From Nansenia antarctica (lineage: Eukaryota > Chordata > Actinopteri > Argentiniformes > Microstomatidae), in assembly GCA_963989245.1 (NCBI GenBank), contig OZ022346.1, forward strand, positions 2,620,462 to 2,684,461: a DNA stretch of 64,000 nucleotides. Reading direction: 5' to 3'. The number at the start of each line of letters is the position of its first letter. Position 1 is the stretch's first letter. This document shows, in pieces, positions 52,464 to 63,851 of this stretch. A model generated the notes under the pieces. That model saw nothing but the letters and a program-made list of their open reading frames with translations. It searched no databases and was not told where the DNA came from. Position numbers and translations under genes: made by a program.

Positions 52464-55400
52464 GTGCAAGATACAACTGTGAAATGCGACATGGATTCAG
52501 TGAAGCCACCGACGAGTCTGCAACTGACGGGGAATGTCGACAGCAATTGGCGCACTTTTAAACAACAGTTTCTACTCTACATTACAGCGTTGGGATTGGA
52601 AACGAAGCCGGACACCAGGAAAGTAGCACTCTTACTAACAATAGCAGGCCCACAAGCCATAGAAGTGTATAACACGTTCGTGTTTGAGGAAGACGATGAT
52701 AACGAGAAGCTGGATAAAGTGCTCGGGAAATTTGATGCCCATTGCTCTCCCAAAAAGAACGAGACGTACGAGAGATATGTGTTCCGTTCTAGAATCCAGC
52801 AGCAGGGCGAGCCTTTCGATAGTTTTCTGACTGACCTAAAGCTAAAAGCACGGTCATGTAACTTTGCTACACTAAAGGACTCCATGATCAGGGACCAGAT
52901 CGTAGTTGGTGTGGAGGATAAAAAGGTCAGGGAAAGGCTGCTGAGGGAAGCTGAGTTGACATTAGAGGGGGCAATCAAGATCTGTCATGCGAGTGAGCTG
53001 TCCCGGATTCACGCGAGGACGTTCGGCGAGATGGCAGCGGGCTCCATGAAAGTGAGTGATGATGTGACAGTTGCCGCGGTCTTCTACAAAGGAAAACAAC
53101 GCGCACAAACGCAACGGACAGACGGTGAGACGTTCAACTGCAAACGCTGTGGCTCGCAGCACAAGCCAAGGGAGTGTCCAGCTTTTGGTAAGCAATGCTC
53201 TCATTGTAAAGGAAATAACCACTTTGCCAAACAGTGCTTCTCTAAAGGGAAAGAGAAAAGGATGGGAAAACCTGTAAATATAGTGGGGGAAGACACTGAA
53301 ACTGACAGTGACAGTGACCCATATGTTGTTGGCATGGTGGGCTGTGAAGTAGAGCCACAGAAGCAGATAAATGCTGTCAAGCAAGATAAATGGATAGTAC
53401 CACTGCAAATAAATGGGACTATAGTCACTCTGAAACTAGACACTGGTGCAAAAGCAAATCTAATCAGCATGTCTGACATCAAAGCAATGAAAGAAAAGCC
53501 AAAAATTCAAAGAAAAATGCTTGAGCTTAAGGACTATAATGGACAGAGAATTGACTGTTTAGGCACATGCAAGCTGAAAGTAACAGTGAAAAGGAAAGTG
53601 CACCACTTACTCTTCTCTGTGGTAGCTGAAGGACTAGACTCACTGATAGGTGATAAAGCATGCGAAGATTTAGAGCTGGTGAAAAGAGTGTACTGCATCA
53701 ACACAACTGTGAGCACATCTAGTGACTCTGTTGAATCCATAGTGCAGAGCTATTCAGATGTGTTCAAGGGCTTTGGTGAACTGCCATTCACCTATAAAAT
53801 CCAGCTCAAAGAAAATGCACAGCCAGTTGTGCATGCTGCACGAAGGGTCCCAGCACCATTGAGAGACCGTCTAAAGGAGGAACTAAACAGGATGACAACA
53901 CTGGGTGTAATAAGGAAGATTGAAGAACCAACAGACTGGGTCAATTCAATGGTGTGTGTGAAAAAGAAAAACGGTGACCTAAGAATATGCATGGACCCAA
54001 AAGATCTAAACGAGAACATCAGGCGTGAACACTACCAGATACCCAAGCGTGAGGAAATCACCTGTGAAATGGCGGGTGCAAGATACTTCACAAAGCTTGA
54101 TGCATCACAAGGGTTCTGGCAACTCAAATTAGAAGAGAGCAGCACCAAATATTGCACCTTCAACACTCCTTTTGGTCGATACCGCTTCCTCAGACTTCCA
54201 TTTGGAATAATCTCTGCGTCTGAAATATTTCATAGAGCAGTGGAACACATCATCGAGGGGCTGGATGGAGTTCGAGCCTATGTGGACGACATCATTGTCT
54301 GGGGCTCCACAATCCAAGAACACAATGAGAGGCTGACAAAAGTGCTGGAGAGCATACGGAAGAATGGACTGAAGCTCAACAGGAGCAAATGCCAGTTTGG
54401 AGTTCAGGAAATAGTCTTCCTTGGAGACAAGCTCTCAGCACAAGGTGTCCAACCCGACCAGGAGAAAATCAACGCCATACTCGACATGCCGAGGCCCACA
54501 GACAAAACAGGGGTGCTACGCATCATGGGGATGGTCAACTTTATAGGTAAATTTATCCCCAACCTATCAGCGAAAACATCCTGCATCCGTGGGCTCCTGC
54601 ACAATGAGAGTGTGTTCAAGTGGACCTCCAAACATGAGCATGAATGGCAAGTGCTCCAGAGAGCACTAACCACTGCACCTGTGCTAACATTCTTCGACCA
54701 CACAAAGAGGATTAAAGTGTCCACAGATGCATCAAAAGATGGGATTGGTGCAGTACTCCTTCAGGCTGAGGGTGAACACTGGAAACCGGTAGCCTATGCA
54801 TCTAGGTCTATGACAGAAACTGAGTGTCGTTACGCTCAAATAGAAAAGGAGTGTTTAGGGCTAGTGTTTGGGCTAGAGAGGTTCCACAGCTACGTATATG
54901 GCCTCCCCTGCTTCACTGTAGAGACAGACCATCGTCCATTAGTCGCTATAATCAAAAAGAATCTGAATGAGATGTCACCAAGAATACAGCGAATGATGAT
55001 GAGATTGCAAAGATACGACTTTGGACTGATCTACACACCAGGAAAGCATCTAGTACTCGCTGACGCACTCTCGCGAGCACCAACAGGGGACAGTGTCAGT
55101 ACAACTGAAGAGGATGTTCAGAGGCATGTGAACATGGTGTCTGCTGTGCTTCCTGTATCAGACTCCAAGTCCAGACAGATAGCTGAGGAAACAGCGAAAG
55201 ACACAGAGCTGCAACAAGTCATCAGCAACATGCAAAATGGATGGCCTCCAGGTTCCTGTCCACAGTTCTTCCATGTCAGAGGTGAGCTGAGTGTAGTCTA
55301 TGGGCTGCTGTTGCTAAAACACGACAGAATCATCATCCCAAGAGCTCTGAGGCAGGACATGCTACGGAGGATCCATGAAGGTCATCTCGGTGTCGCAAAG

Positions 55401-56426
55401 TGTAAAAGAAGGGCGAGAGATACTGTCTACTGGCCTGGAATCAACAAAGACATAGAGAGACTGATAAGCAGGTGTCAAACATGTCAGGAGCATAGGAACA
55501 AGCAAACCAAAGAGCCCATGATAGTAGCTGATGTGCCAGCAGCACCGTGGCACAAGGTAGGAATGGACTTGTTTCATCTCAAAGGAAGAGACTATGTAAT
55601 AGTCATTGACTATTATTCCAACTTCCCTGAAATGGCACTGCTAGCAAACATGTCATCAGCCTGTGTCATAACACACACAAAATCGATCTTTGCCAGACAT
55701 GGCATACCACATACCGTTGTGTCTGATAACGGACCATGCTTCAGTAGCGGAGAGTGGAGAGAGTTTGCAGAACAGTACGACTTCAATCATGTGACCTCCA
55801 GTCCTCTCTATGCACAGTCTAATGGAAAGGCTGAGAAAGGAGTCCACATTCTCAAGCAACTCCTGAAGAAAGCTGCTGACAGTGACTCAGATCCATACCT
55901 TGCTCTACTCAGCTACAGAGCATCACCTCTTGAGTGTGGACTGTCACCTGCTGAGTTGCTCATGAAGAGAAAGCTTCGTACCACACTGCCGAGTTACTCA
56001 CAGCAAAGAAGACGTCCAAAGCTGAAACAAAAGCTACAGCTACAGAAGATGAAGCAGAAGTCATTCTATGACAGAACAGCCAAGCAGCTTCCACCACTCT
56101 CAAGCGACGACACAGTCAGGATTCAAGATCCTGGTGGATGGAAGACAAAAGCCACTGTTCTTGACGAAGTCGCTCCACGGTCATTCACGGTGAGAACAGA
56201 AGAAGGACAAATCTTCAGACGCAATCGCCGCAGTCTCCTAAAAACTCCAGAAGCTGTTCCAGAGCTCAGTGAAGCCTGCAGTGAGTCTGAGCCCATCCGT
56301 CCACTTCCAAGTGACTGTAACACAGACAGATATACTGAACCACACACTAACACACACATGTCAAGTGAACCTGTGATAAGAAGATCCACAAGACACATCA
56401 CAAAGCCTGATAGACTGAACTTGTAA
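52464..56426 (+). CDS. Mag-like Gag-Pol polyprotein, 1320 aa
   Basis: Single frame with Gag (capsid-like helices to about 200, knuckles CKRCGSQHKPREC and CSHCKGNNHFAKQC near 225-260). Protease follows (LDTGAKANLIS near 325), then RT (AYVDDIIVWG near 606) and RNase H (VSTDASKDGIGAVLL near 753). Integrase comes last: HEGHLG and CQTCQEH near 971-1010, catalytic residues in MDLFHLKG, SDNGPCFSS and NGKAEKG near 1034, 1086 and 1122. No chromodomain. The ATG at 52464 is the first in the leader; a second in-frame ATG follows at codon 10. RT before integrase is the usual gypsy order, in contrast to the Gmr1-like element. Confidence 0.95.
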   Translation: MQDTTVKCDMDSVKPPTSLQLTGNVDSNWRTFKQQFLLYITALGLETKPDTRKVALLLTIAGPQAIEVYNTFVFEEDDDNEKLDKVLGKFDAHCSPKKNETYERYVFRSRIQQQGEPFDSFLTDLKLKARSCNFATLKDSMIRDQIVVGVEDKKVRERLLREAELTLEGAIKICHASELSRIHARTFGEMAAGSMKVSDDVTVAAVFYKGKQRAQTQRTDGETFNCKRCGSQHKPRECPAFGKQCSHCKGNNHFAKQCFSKGKEKRMGKPVNIVGEDTETDSDSDPYVVGMVGCEVEPQKQINAVKQDKWIVPLQINGTIVTLKLDTGAKANLISMSDIKAMKEKPKIQRKMLELKDYNGQRIDCLGTCKLKVTVKRKVHHLLFSVVAEGLDSLIGDKACEDLELVKRVYCINTTVSTSSDSVESIVQSYSDVFKGFGELPFTYKIQLKENAQPVVHAARRVPAPLRDRLKEELNRMTTLGVIRKIEEPTDWVNSMVCVKKKNGDLRICMDPKDLNENIRREHYQIPKREEITCEMAGARYFTKLDASQGFWQLKLEESSTKYCTFNTPFGRYRFLRLPFGIISASEIFHRAVEHIIEGLDGVRAYVDDIIVWGSTIQEHNERLTKVLESIRKNGLKLNRSKCQFGVQEIVFLGDKLSAQGVQPDQEKINAILDMPRPTDKTGVLRIMGMVNFIGKFIPNLSAKTSCIRGLLHNESVFKWTSKHEHEWQVLQRALTTAPVLTFFDHTKRIKVSTDASKDGIGAVLLQAEGEHWKPVAYASRSMTETECRYAQIEKECLGLVFGLERFHSYVYGLPCFTVETDHRPLVAIIKKNLNEMSPRIQRMMMRLQRYDFGLIYTPGKHLVLADALSRAPTGDSVSTTEEDVQRHVNMVSAVLPVSDSKSRQIAEETAKDTELQQVISNMQNGWPPGSCPQFFHVRGELSVVYGLLLLKHDRIIIPRALRQDMLRRIHEGHLGVAKCKRRARDTVYWPGINKDIERLISRCQTCQEHRNKQTKEPMIVADVPAAPWHKVGMDLFHLKGRDYVIVIDYYSNFPEMALLANMSSACVITHTKSIFARHGIPHTVVSDNGPCFSSGEWREFAEQYDFNHVTSSPLYAQSNGKAEKGVHILKQLLKKAADSDSDPYLALLSYRASPLECGLSPAELLMKRKLRTTLPSYSQQRRRPKLKQKLQLQKMKQKSFYDRTAKQLPPLSSDDTVRIQDPGGWKTKATVLDEVAPRSFTVRTEEGQIFRRNRRSLLKTPEAVPELSEACSESEPIRPLPSDCNTDRYTEPHTNTHMSSEPVIRRSTRHITKPDRLNL

Positions 56427-56664
56427 AAAAAAAAAAAAAGACAATAAGCATGAATGTGTAAGAATGTGTTTAATGTTTTGAGTTGATATGTTATACATAT
56501 AAAAGAAAGTTTAAGGGTTAGTTCATAGTAAACATGTTTGGTTGTGTGTTTCAGTCAAATGCTTTAAGGACATAGCTGCAGTTAAGATTGTAGCTGATAC
56601 CTGTAATTTGTGTAACTTGAACTGTTAGCTGTTTGTTATTTTTCTTACCTCAAAGAAAGGAGGA
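56427..56664. other. 3' untranslated part of the Mag-like element
   Basis: Non-coding, beginning with a poly-A run at 56427-56439 and ending at the polypurine tract. Nothing else is seen. Confidence 0.7.
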
Positions 56665-56918
56665 TGTGACGATTGGATACTCCTACCACTAGGTGTCAGT
56701 AGAGGTCCTTGTTATAGGACAGGACCGGAGATGATGTAGTGGTAGTGACAGGACAGGAACTAGGAGGTACTAGGTAGATGGAGTTGATGTAACCAGAGCA
56801 CGTGAATAAAAGTTATAAAAAGATTCTCATTGAACTGTTTCTCATTGAACGACACGAACAACACAGTTGACTGCTGAGAGAAAGATAAAATAAATAAAAT
56901 TAACTTTGTGGTCCTCTG

Positions 56919-57608
56919 GTAGGGCTTTCACACCGGCAAAGAACCGTGCCGGTTCGCGTTCGGAAACCTCTGAACCTTGGTGCTGTCTGGCGAACGAGCC
57001 CGCGTTCATACCAGTGTAACCTGAACCATCCGCGTCATCAACGCTGGGTGATGAAGGGGCGGGATAAACAAAACAATTCACAACTAGATGGCAGCTACTT
57101 CACTGGAAAAGAGGATAATATCTTCCACTACTACAGTATCTGAAATAAACACAATTTTCTGTGAAACAAAACAAAAGACACTTTCTATGTGCGTTCTTTT
57201 ACTAATCAGCTGCTCCATTACTGGAATAGAAATGGCTTACGAAATTCGCGTTCGCGCATGTCCGCGCGCGTGTGCGTGTGTGTGTTTGCTGAGCATGTGA
57301 GGAAGATAGAGAGAATAATGACACTTTTGATATTGTTTTTGATCACTAATGATTAGATTTAGATTAGATTACATTTTGTCTACTTCCTCCTTGCTGGTCT
57401 CTGCAGCCTAGAATAGGACACACCCACTGACGACGTGAATGTTCTACGTTTTGGTTCGCGCTTGAGAACCACTATTTTTTGGTGCCCGCTGCGAACCAAC
57501 TTTTCAGGTTCCGAACCAATTGAGCTTCGGTCTGAACGCGCAGGCCGGTTCCAGACTTGGTTCGCGAACGCGAACCGGCACGGTTCTTTGCCGGTGTGAA
57601 AGCCCTAT
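56919..57608. mobile_element. Harbinger-family MITE, about 690 bp
   Basis: Inverted ends GGGCTTTCACACCGGCAAAG with about 40 bp of near-perfect complementarity, TA dinucleotides at both outer edges. Its left 120 bp match the right end of the Harbinger element at about 27900-28028 in order and sequence. The interior has no transposase; it includes a GTGTGT/CGCG tract near 57250-57290. It is inferred to be moved by the Harbinger transposase. Confidence 0.85.
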
Positions 57609-57686
57609 GAGAGGAATTTGTTCAGGACATACAATGTGCTGCTGTTGAAATACACAGTGCAAAGGAAAGGGTATTTACCTGTGAGG

Positions 57687-57971
57687 TTGAAGGTGCGTTC
57701 AGTGTCCTCTGAATAATTGAAGCACACTCATCAGTCAACCTCTTCACCGCCTCCTGAGCGTGGGAGGCGTTACCGAAGGCCAATATTTTAAAACGGGGGT
57801 CCAACAGCGTGGCCAATGCCAGGACCCCAACGCCCTCCACACCGCACCTTAACGTCAGGAGCCGGACCAGGTTTAGGCCCAGCTCTGAGGCAGCAGGGTT
57901 GGTCATCCGACCACACATCTCCGACACCCTGTGCTGCATTATCCTTATTATGGGAATCACCTTTGATGCAG
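57687..57971 (-). CDS. ZBED-like hAT transposase, central exon
   Basis: Minus strand, encoding KVIPIIRIMQHRVSEMCGRM, ALATLLDPRFKILAFGNAS and LTDECASIIQRTLNAPSTSQ, ending at donor CAG/GTAAAT in phase 0, which fits the 52171 exon. The LLDPRFK motif is characteristic of hAT transposases of the ZBED type. The exon's 5' boundary is probably AAAG/GTGATT near 57963. Confidence 0.82.
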
Positions 57972-58687
57972 ACATGTTTGAGAGGGAGGGGTGGGTGGAG
58001 GGGAGGGAGAAAAACAGAAAATATTCATGCCTTTTTCAATGTACAATGACATCTGTTGTGCCTCCTAATCTGACACGCCCCCGTGAGCCTCGTTCTGGCG
58101 CCCCCTCCCGGCCGGATTGAGTGGGCCGGATCTCTGGCTCTGTTTGCAGCAGGTGTGGGCTATTACCTTTCAGCCCAGCTGTCCCAATCACCACCTGGAC
58201 AGCCGCCTACTTAACCCTGCTACAGACGGAGATCCAACGCTTGAACATAACTATCTGTATGGCTCGACCCCTGGACCCCCTCTGACTACTCTCTTCTGGA
58301 TTTCCCTCCCTGGCTCGACCCCTGGACTCCCCTCTGGACTACTCTCTCCTGGATCACTCTCCCTGGCCCGACCCCTGGACATTCCCCTTGACTACCCCCT
58401 CTGGATCTCGGACTTTGCTCACTAGGGTAGTATCGCAGCACATAATACAACACCCCTGACCTCATACACGCACACACACATAGTATAATTACACACCCCA
58501 TAACTATCGCCTGCATCACACCTTATGTTTATTTTTCCACTAGTTAGTGTAGGGCCTATTTCTTTGTGTATATCATCCTTAATAAATCATTGTATATTCT
58601 CCTGGCCTCTGTCTCTGTTTCTCTGGGGTTCCACCACATTTGGCTTTTCCAGTTTTAAGGTGTGCATAACAGTATGTTCAAGCCATT

Positions 58688-59833
58688 ATGAGCCAAGGTG
58701 GAACTCCAGAGAACAAGGGTGGTTCCCCGGGTATTGGGGTTCTCCCATTAGTCGTAGATTTACGCAGAGAGGTAAATAGCCATGCTACGCAACTTACCAG
58801 TCTGCAGGCCGAGCTCCAGAAGGCCTTCCCCACGGTCCAAGGCCAGATAGCCGTACTGGAGAATACCACCCGTGCCACCGTCGGGGCTGTAAATAGTCTC
58901 GAGACGAAGATGGACGCCCTGTCCGGGTCTCTCGCCTCCATCCAGCGTTCTCTGGACCTCATCGCCGCTGGCAGCAGACCACCCCCTGACACGAGTTCCA
59001 TATCTGGGCAGATGACTAATCCCCCGGTCGATCCTGTGAACCCCGTTTCGCTCTATCCTCCTGTCGCTCACTGGGAACCCAGGTTAGTCAGCCCCGCTCC
59101 ATTCCATGGTGACTTTGATCGTTGTCGGGGTTTCCTGACCCAGTGCGAATTAGTATTTACGCACCAGCCTTCCAAGTACTCCTCCGACGGGGCCAAGGTA
59201 GCGTTTATCATGTCTCTACTCGCTGACAAAGCGCTCAAATGGGCCATAGCCGCTGTCGGGAGCAGTTCAAGATACTCCACGGATTACCCCCTGTTTAAAG
59301 CGGAGTTCCGGTTCGTGTTCGACCACCCCCAGGACGGGCAGGATGTAACCGGCCGCTTGTTAGCCATCTCCCAGGGTTCCCGCTCTGTAGCCGAGTACAT
59401 GGTCGAGTTCCGTACTCTAGCCACGGAGACAGGCTGGAATGACGGAGCCCTCCTCAGCCTTTTCCACAAGGGGTTACATGATTCCATCAAGGACCTGTTG
59501 GTGCGCGACGATCCCGACACCCTTAATGAGCTGATTACCCTGGCCCTTAGGATGGATGCACGCCTCCAGGTACAACGCACCGACCGCGTCCAGCGAGCTG
59601 TCACGCGCCCCACTACCTATCGCGCCGGAACGACCCCGCCCCCTTCTCTGCCCATGCTGCCTCCTCTCGTGGCTACTTCCGGGTCTGGGGAGCCCATGGA
59701 GATCGGCCGCTCTCGGCTCTCGCGAGAGGAGCGAGAACGGAGGCTTCTCAACAAACAGTGCCTGTACTGCGGCAAGGAGGGGCACATCATCCGGGCGTGT
59801 CCTGTCCGGCCAAAAGACCCAGCTCACCAGTAG
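58688..59833 (+). CDS. Sushi-like Gag, 381 aa
   Basis: Starts MSQGGTPENKGGSPG. A heptad-like region lies around 25-90, then the capsid region (FHGDFDRCRGFLTQCELVF; EYMVEFRTLATETGWND), and a single CCHC knuckle CLYCGKEGHIIRAC near 357. This Gag family is the one from which mammalian PEG10/RTL genes arose. Stop at 59831-59833; pol overlaps by 76 bases in the -1 frame, so a -1 ribosomal shift is expected, though I see no clear slippery heptamer. Confidence 0.92.
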   Translation: MSQGGTPENKGGSPGIGVLPLVVDLRREVNSHATQLTSLQAELQKAFPTVQGQIAVLENTTRATVGAVNSLETKMDALSGSLASIQRSLDLIAAGSRPPPDTSSISGQMTNPPVDPVNPVSLYPPVAHWEPRLVSPAPFHGDFDRCRGFLTQCELVFTHQPSKYSSDGAKVAFIMSLLADKALKWAIAAVGSSSRYSTDYPLFKAEFRFVFDHPQDGQDVTGRLLAISQGSRSVAEYMVEFRTLATETGWNDGALLSLFHKGLHDSIKDLLVRDDPDTLNELITLALRMDARLQVQRTDRVQRAVTRPTTYRAGTTPPPSLPMLPPLVATSGSGEPMEIGRSRLSREERERRLLNKQCLYCGKEGHIIRACPVRPKDPAHQ

Positions 59834-61494
59834 GGGGCATACTGGTGAGCAACACCTCTCTCTCTCAGCCCCAGGTCACCCCCAGTCGCCTATTCCCTGC
59901 CACTCTCACCTGGGGGAAGGACACCCTGTCTGTCAGCGCCCTCATCGACTCCGGGGCTGATGGTTGTCTAATCGATGAAAACTTAGTCCGCCAGGCGGGC
60001 ATCCCCCTAGTCCTTCTAGACCGCCCCATCATGCCTAGGGCCATTGATGGCCGTTCCCTAGGAACTATCACCCACACCACTGGGCTTATATCTCTTACGA
60101 TCTCCGGGAATCATACCGAGGAGATCCGGTTCTTTGTCCTTCAGACCCCCACGTCTCCCCTGGTGCTGGGTAGACCCTGGCTCGAGAGACATGAACCTCA
60201 CATCTCCTGGGCTTCGGGCCAGATCCTAGGCTGGAGAGGTACGTGTTACGCCTCCTGCCTTCGCTCCGCCCTGTCTCCCTCTAGCGACCCCAAGTCTAAG
60301 ATCACTCCGCCTGACCTCACCGGGGTTCCTCCCATCTACCACGACCTAGCCCAGGTGTTCAGCAAGGACGAGGCACTCTCCCTTCCACCCCATCGCCCGT
60401 ATGACTGTCCTATAGACCTCCTGCCTGGTGCCACCCTTCCTAAAGGTAGACTTTACAGCCTCTCACTCCCTGAAAAGGAGGCGATGCGTAACTACATTAC
60501 GGAGTCCATCAACTCTGGTATCATCCAGCCCTCCTCCTCTCCCCTCGCGGCTGGATTCTTCTTCGTATCCAAGAAGGACGGTGGGCTCAGACCTTGCATT
60601 GATTTTCGGGCTCTGAATGACATTTCTGTAAAGAACCGTTATCCCCTTCCCCTCATTAGCTCCACCTTCGAACCCCTCACCCATGCCAAGGTATTCACCA
60701 AGCTGGACCTACGTAACACCTACCATCTAGTCCGCATCAGGGAGGGGGACGAGTGGAAGACCGGGTTTAACACCCACCTCGGCCATTTTGAATACCGCGT
60801 CATGCCTTTTGGTCTATCTAATGCCCCTGCTATTTTCCAGGCCCTGGTCAACGATGTCCTTCGGGACATGTTAAACATTTTTGTTGTTGTGTACCTTGAC
60901 GACATTCTTATTTTTTCTCAGTCCGTGGAGGAGCACCACCAGCACGTCCGGCTAGTCCTGCAGAGACTCCTGGAGAACCGCTTATTCGTGAAGGGGGAGA
61001 AGTGCGTTTTCCACACCAGCTCGGTCACCTACCTGGGTAATGTGGTGGAGGACGGACAGATGCGGGCGGACCCTGCCAAGGTCAAGGCCGTCGTGGAGTG
61101 GCCTCAGCCCACGGACCGGACCCAACTTAGACGCTTCCTGGGGTTCGCGGGATTTGTGAGGCGGTTCATTAAAGGGTTCAGCCAGGTCGCAGCGCCGCTC
61201 AATGCGCTTACCTCCACCTCACGGCCCTTCTGCTGGACCGCCGCTGCTGAGACCGCTTTCGGCACACTAAAACACCTGTTCTCCTCCGCGCCAGTGCTGA
61301 TCCACCCCGACCCCGAGAGACAGTTCATCGTAGAGGTAGATGCTTCGGACACGGGGATCGGGGGGTCCTCTCTCAACGGTCGGGGGAGGACCAGAAGATA
61401 CACCCTTGCGCCTACTTCTCCCGGCGCTACGAACCCGCGGCCCAAAATTACGACGTGGGCAACAAGGAGCTGCTGGCGGTTCACGAGGCCCTGA
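59758..61494 (+). pseudogene. Sushi-like Pol, first part: protease, RT, RNase H start
   Basis: Protease LIDSGADGCLID near residue 63. RT: FTKLDLRNTYHLVRI, VMPFGLSNAPAIFQ, VVYLDDILIFSQ near 378. RNase H begins with IVEVDASDTGIGG. The proper frame is lost in the G-run near 61358-61363 (a one-base change) and continues as the 61455 ORF; the end of this ORF is out of frame. Confidence 0.9.
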
Positions 61495-62310
61495 GGGAGT
61501 GGAGACACTGGCTGGAGGGAGCCAAACTACCGTTCCTGGTGTGGTCTGACCATAGGAACCTCACTTACCTTGGGTCCGCCAAGAGGCTCAACTCTCGACA
61601 AGCCCGCTGGGCTCTTTTTTTTAGTCGTTTCGACTTCACCCTTACCTACCGTCCCGGCTCCAAGAACGTCAAAGCTGATGCTCTCTCCCGCCAGTTCCCC
61701 AAGGCGGATTCGGGTGTCGCTGAGGGGGGAGATACCATCCTGTCCCCGTCCCGGGTGGTGGGGTTCGTAACCTGGCCCGTCGAGGCTTTGGTGAGACAGG
61801 CTCAGCGGGCCGAACCAGACCCTAGGACCGGACCCCCTAACCGTTTGTTTGTGCCTACAGCTGTCCGAGCCAGGGTGTTGGAGTGGGGCCACTCCAGCTG
61901 CTTCGCTTGCCACCCCGGCGAGCGGCGGACGGCGGCATTCATCGGGAAGAGGTTCTGGTGGCCCAATCTCAGGGGGGACACCAGGGAGTTTGTGGCCGCC
62001 TGTACGGTGTGCGCCCGTAGTAAGGCCTCCCATCGGCCTCCTGCGGGTCTCCTGCAGCCTCTCCCGGTGCCCAGCCGACCGTGGTCACACATCGCCGTGG
62101 ACTTTGTTACTGGGCTCCCTGTCTCCCAGGGGTGCGACACCATTCTCACCATCGTGGACCGGTTCTCCAAGGCGGTCCACTTCGTTCCCCTCCCGAAACT
62201 GCCCACAGCGGCCGAGACGGCGGACCTCCTAACTCTCCACGTCGTACGCCTCCACGGGATCCCCTCGGATGTGGTTTCTGACCGGGGCCCCCAGTTCGTC
62301 TCCAGTTCGT
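61455..62310 (+). pseudogene. Sushi-like Pol, second part: RNase H end and integrase core
   Basis: Includes WSDHRNLTYLGSAKRLNSRQ, the integrase zinc-binding region (HSSCFACHPGERRT, CTVCARSK) and catalytic Asp positions in VDFVTGLPV and VSDRGPQFVS. A second frameshift near 62307 shifts the remaining integrase into the 62456 frame; the listed frame continues to 62459 but is meaningless after that point. Confidence 0.88.
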
Positions 62311-63253
62311 TTGGCGGGCCTTCTGCAGAGGCATTGGGGCCACCACCAGTCTCACCTCCGGGTACCACCCTCAGTCCAATGGGCAGGCCGAGCGTGCCAA
62401 CCAGGCTCTGGAAGCCGCTCTCCGATGTGTCTCCGCCCACAATCCCTCCTCCTGGGTGAAATACCTGCCGTGGGTGGAGTACTCCCTCAACACTATGGAG
62501 AGCGCCGCCACTGGTATGTCCCCATTCGAATGTTCCCTGGGTTACCAACCCCCTCTGTTTCCCCAACAGGAGCTGGAGGTGGCGGTCCCAACCACCAGGG
62601 CCCATCTCCGCCGGTGTCGCAACGTGTGGAGGACCGCCAGGGCGGCGTTGCTCCGCGCCACCGAGCGCGCCCGGCGGAGCGCGAACCGGCGGAGGGTGCC
62701 GGCCCCTGACTACCAGCCAGGTCAGAGGGTTTGGCTGTTGGCCCGGGACCTGCCCCTCCAGACCTCCCAAACCTCCACCCGGAAACTCAACCCCCGGTAC
62801 GTTGGTCCCTATCCCGTGGACCGTATCGTCAACCCCACGGCGGTACGTTTGACCCTTCCTCCCTCCCTCAAAATACACCCGGTGTTCCATGTCTCCCAGC
62901 TTAAACCTGTGGCCGCCAGCCCTTTGTCTTCCCCCAGCCCGGCTCCGCCGCCGCCCCGTGTCCTGGATGATGGGGACCCGGTATGGACGGTAAACAAACT
63001 ACTGGAGGTCCGCCGCCGGGGTCGCGGGTTTCAATACCTAGTGGACTGGGTTGGCTACGGGCCCGAGGACCGGACTTGGGTGCCTGCGTCCTATCTCGCC
63101 GACCCGTCCTTATTGGAGGATTTCTACCGAGCCAACCCCGGGGCCCTGGGTCCGTCGTCCGGTGCCTCCCCTGAGGAGGGGGGTACTGTTGTGCCTCCTA
63201 ATCTGACACGCCCCCGTGAGCCTCGTTCTGGCGCCCCCTCCCGGCCGGATTGA
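62310..63253 (+). pseudogene. Sushi-like Pol, third part: integrase end and chromodomain
   Basis: Open frame with NTMESAATGMSPFECSLGYQ and a basic linker. IHPVFHVSQLKP precedes a chromodomain-like fold (EVRRRGRGFQYLVDWVGYG, EDRTWVPASYL, DPSLLEDFY). Chromodomains of such elements can guide integration to marked chromatin. It ends inside the 3' LTR. Confidence 0.9.
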
Positions 63254-63851
63254 GTGGGCCGGATCTCTGGCTCTGTTTGCAGCAGGTGTGGGCTATTACC
63301 TTTCAGCCCAGCTGTCCCAATCACCACCTGGACAGCCGCCTACTTAACCCTGCTACAGACGGAGATCCAACGCTTGAACATAACTATCTGTATGGCTCGA
63401 CCCCTGGACCCCCTCTGACTACTCTCTTCTGGATTTCCCTCCCTGGCTCGACCCCTGGACTCCCCTCTGGACTACTCTCTCCTGGATCACTCTCCCTGGC
63501 CCGACCCCTGGACATTCCCCTTGACTACCCCCTCTGGATCTCGGACTTTGCTCACTAGGGTAGTATCGCAGCACATAATACAACACCCCTGACCTCATAC
63601 ACGCACACACACATAGTATAATAACACACCCCATAACTATCGCCTGCATCACACCTTATGTTTGTTTTTCCACTAGTTAGTGTAGGGCCTATTTCTTTGT
63701 GTATATCATCCTTAATAAATCATTGTATATTCTCCTGGCCTCTGTCTCTGTTTCTCTGGGGTTCCACCACATTTGGCTTTTCCAGTTTTAAGGTGTGCAT
63801 AACAACATCTTCTATACTGGAATAAAAAATATTATTAAAAAAAAAAAGTAT

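Larger units (their letters stand above)
52244..56865 (+). mobile_element. Intact Mag-like Ty3/gypsy retrotransposon
   Basis: 201-bp LTRs at 52244-52444 and 56665-56865, read as identical, with TG...CA ends and a GTTGA target duplication. A primer-binding-type TGGTACCAGGAG follows the first LTR; polypurine AAAGAAAGGAGGA precedes the second. One gag-pol ORF fills the interior. Identical LTRs and an unbroken ORF mark a recent and possibly active copy. Total 4622 bp. Confidence 0.95.
58054..63804 (+). mobile_element. Sushi-like chromodomain Ty3/gypsy retrotransposon
   Basis: 618-bp LTRs at 58054-58671 and 63187-63804 with two differences seen, flanked by ACATC (58049-58053, 63805-63809). Polypurine GAGGAGGGGGGTAC precedes the 3' LTR. 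Gag overlaps pol, pol has two frameshifts, and a chromodomain ends the integrase, all in keeping with Sushi-type fish elements. It lies in the putative intron of the ZBED-like gene, opposite in direction. Confidence 0.94.
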
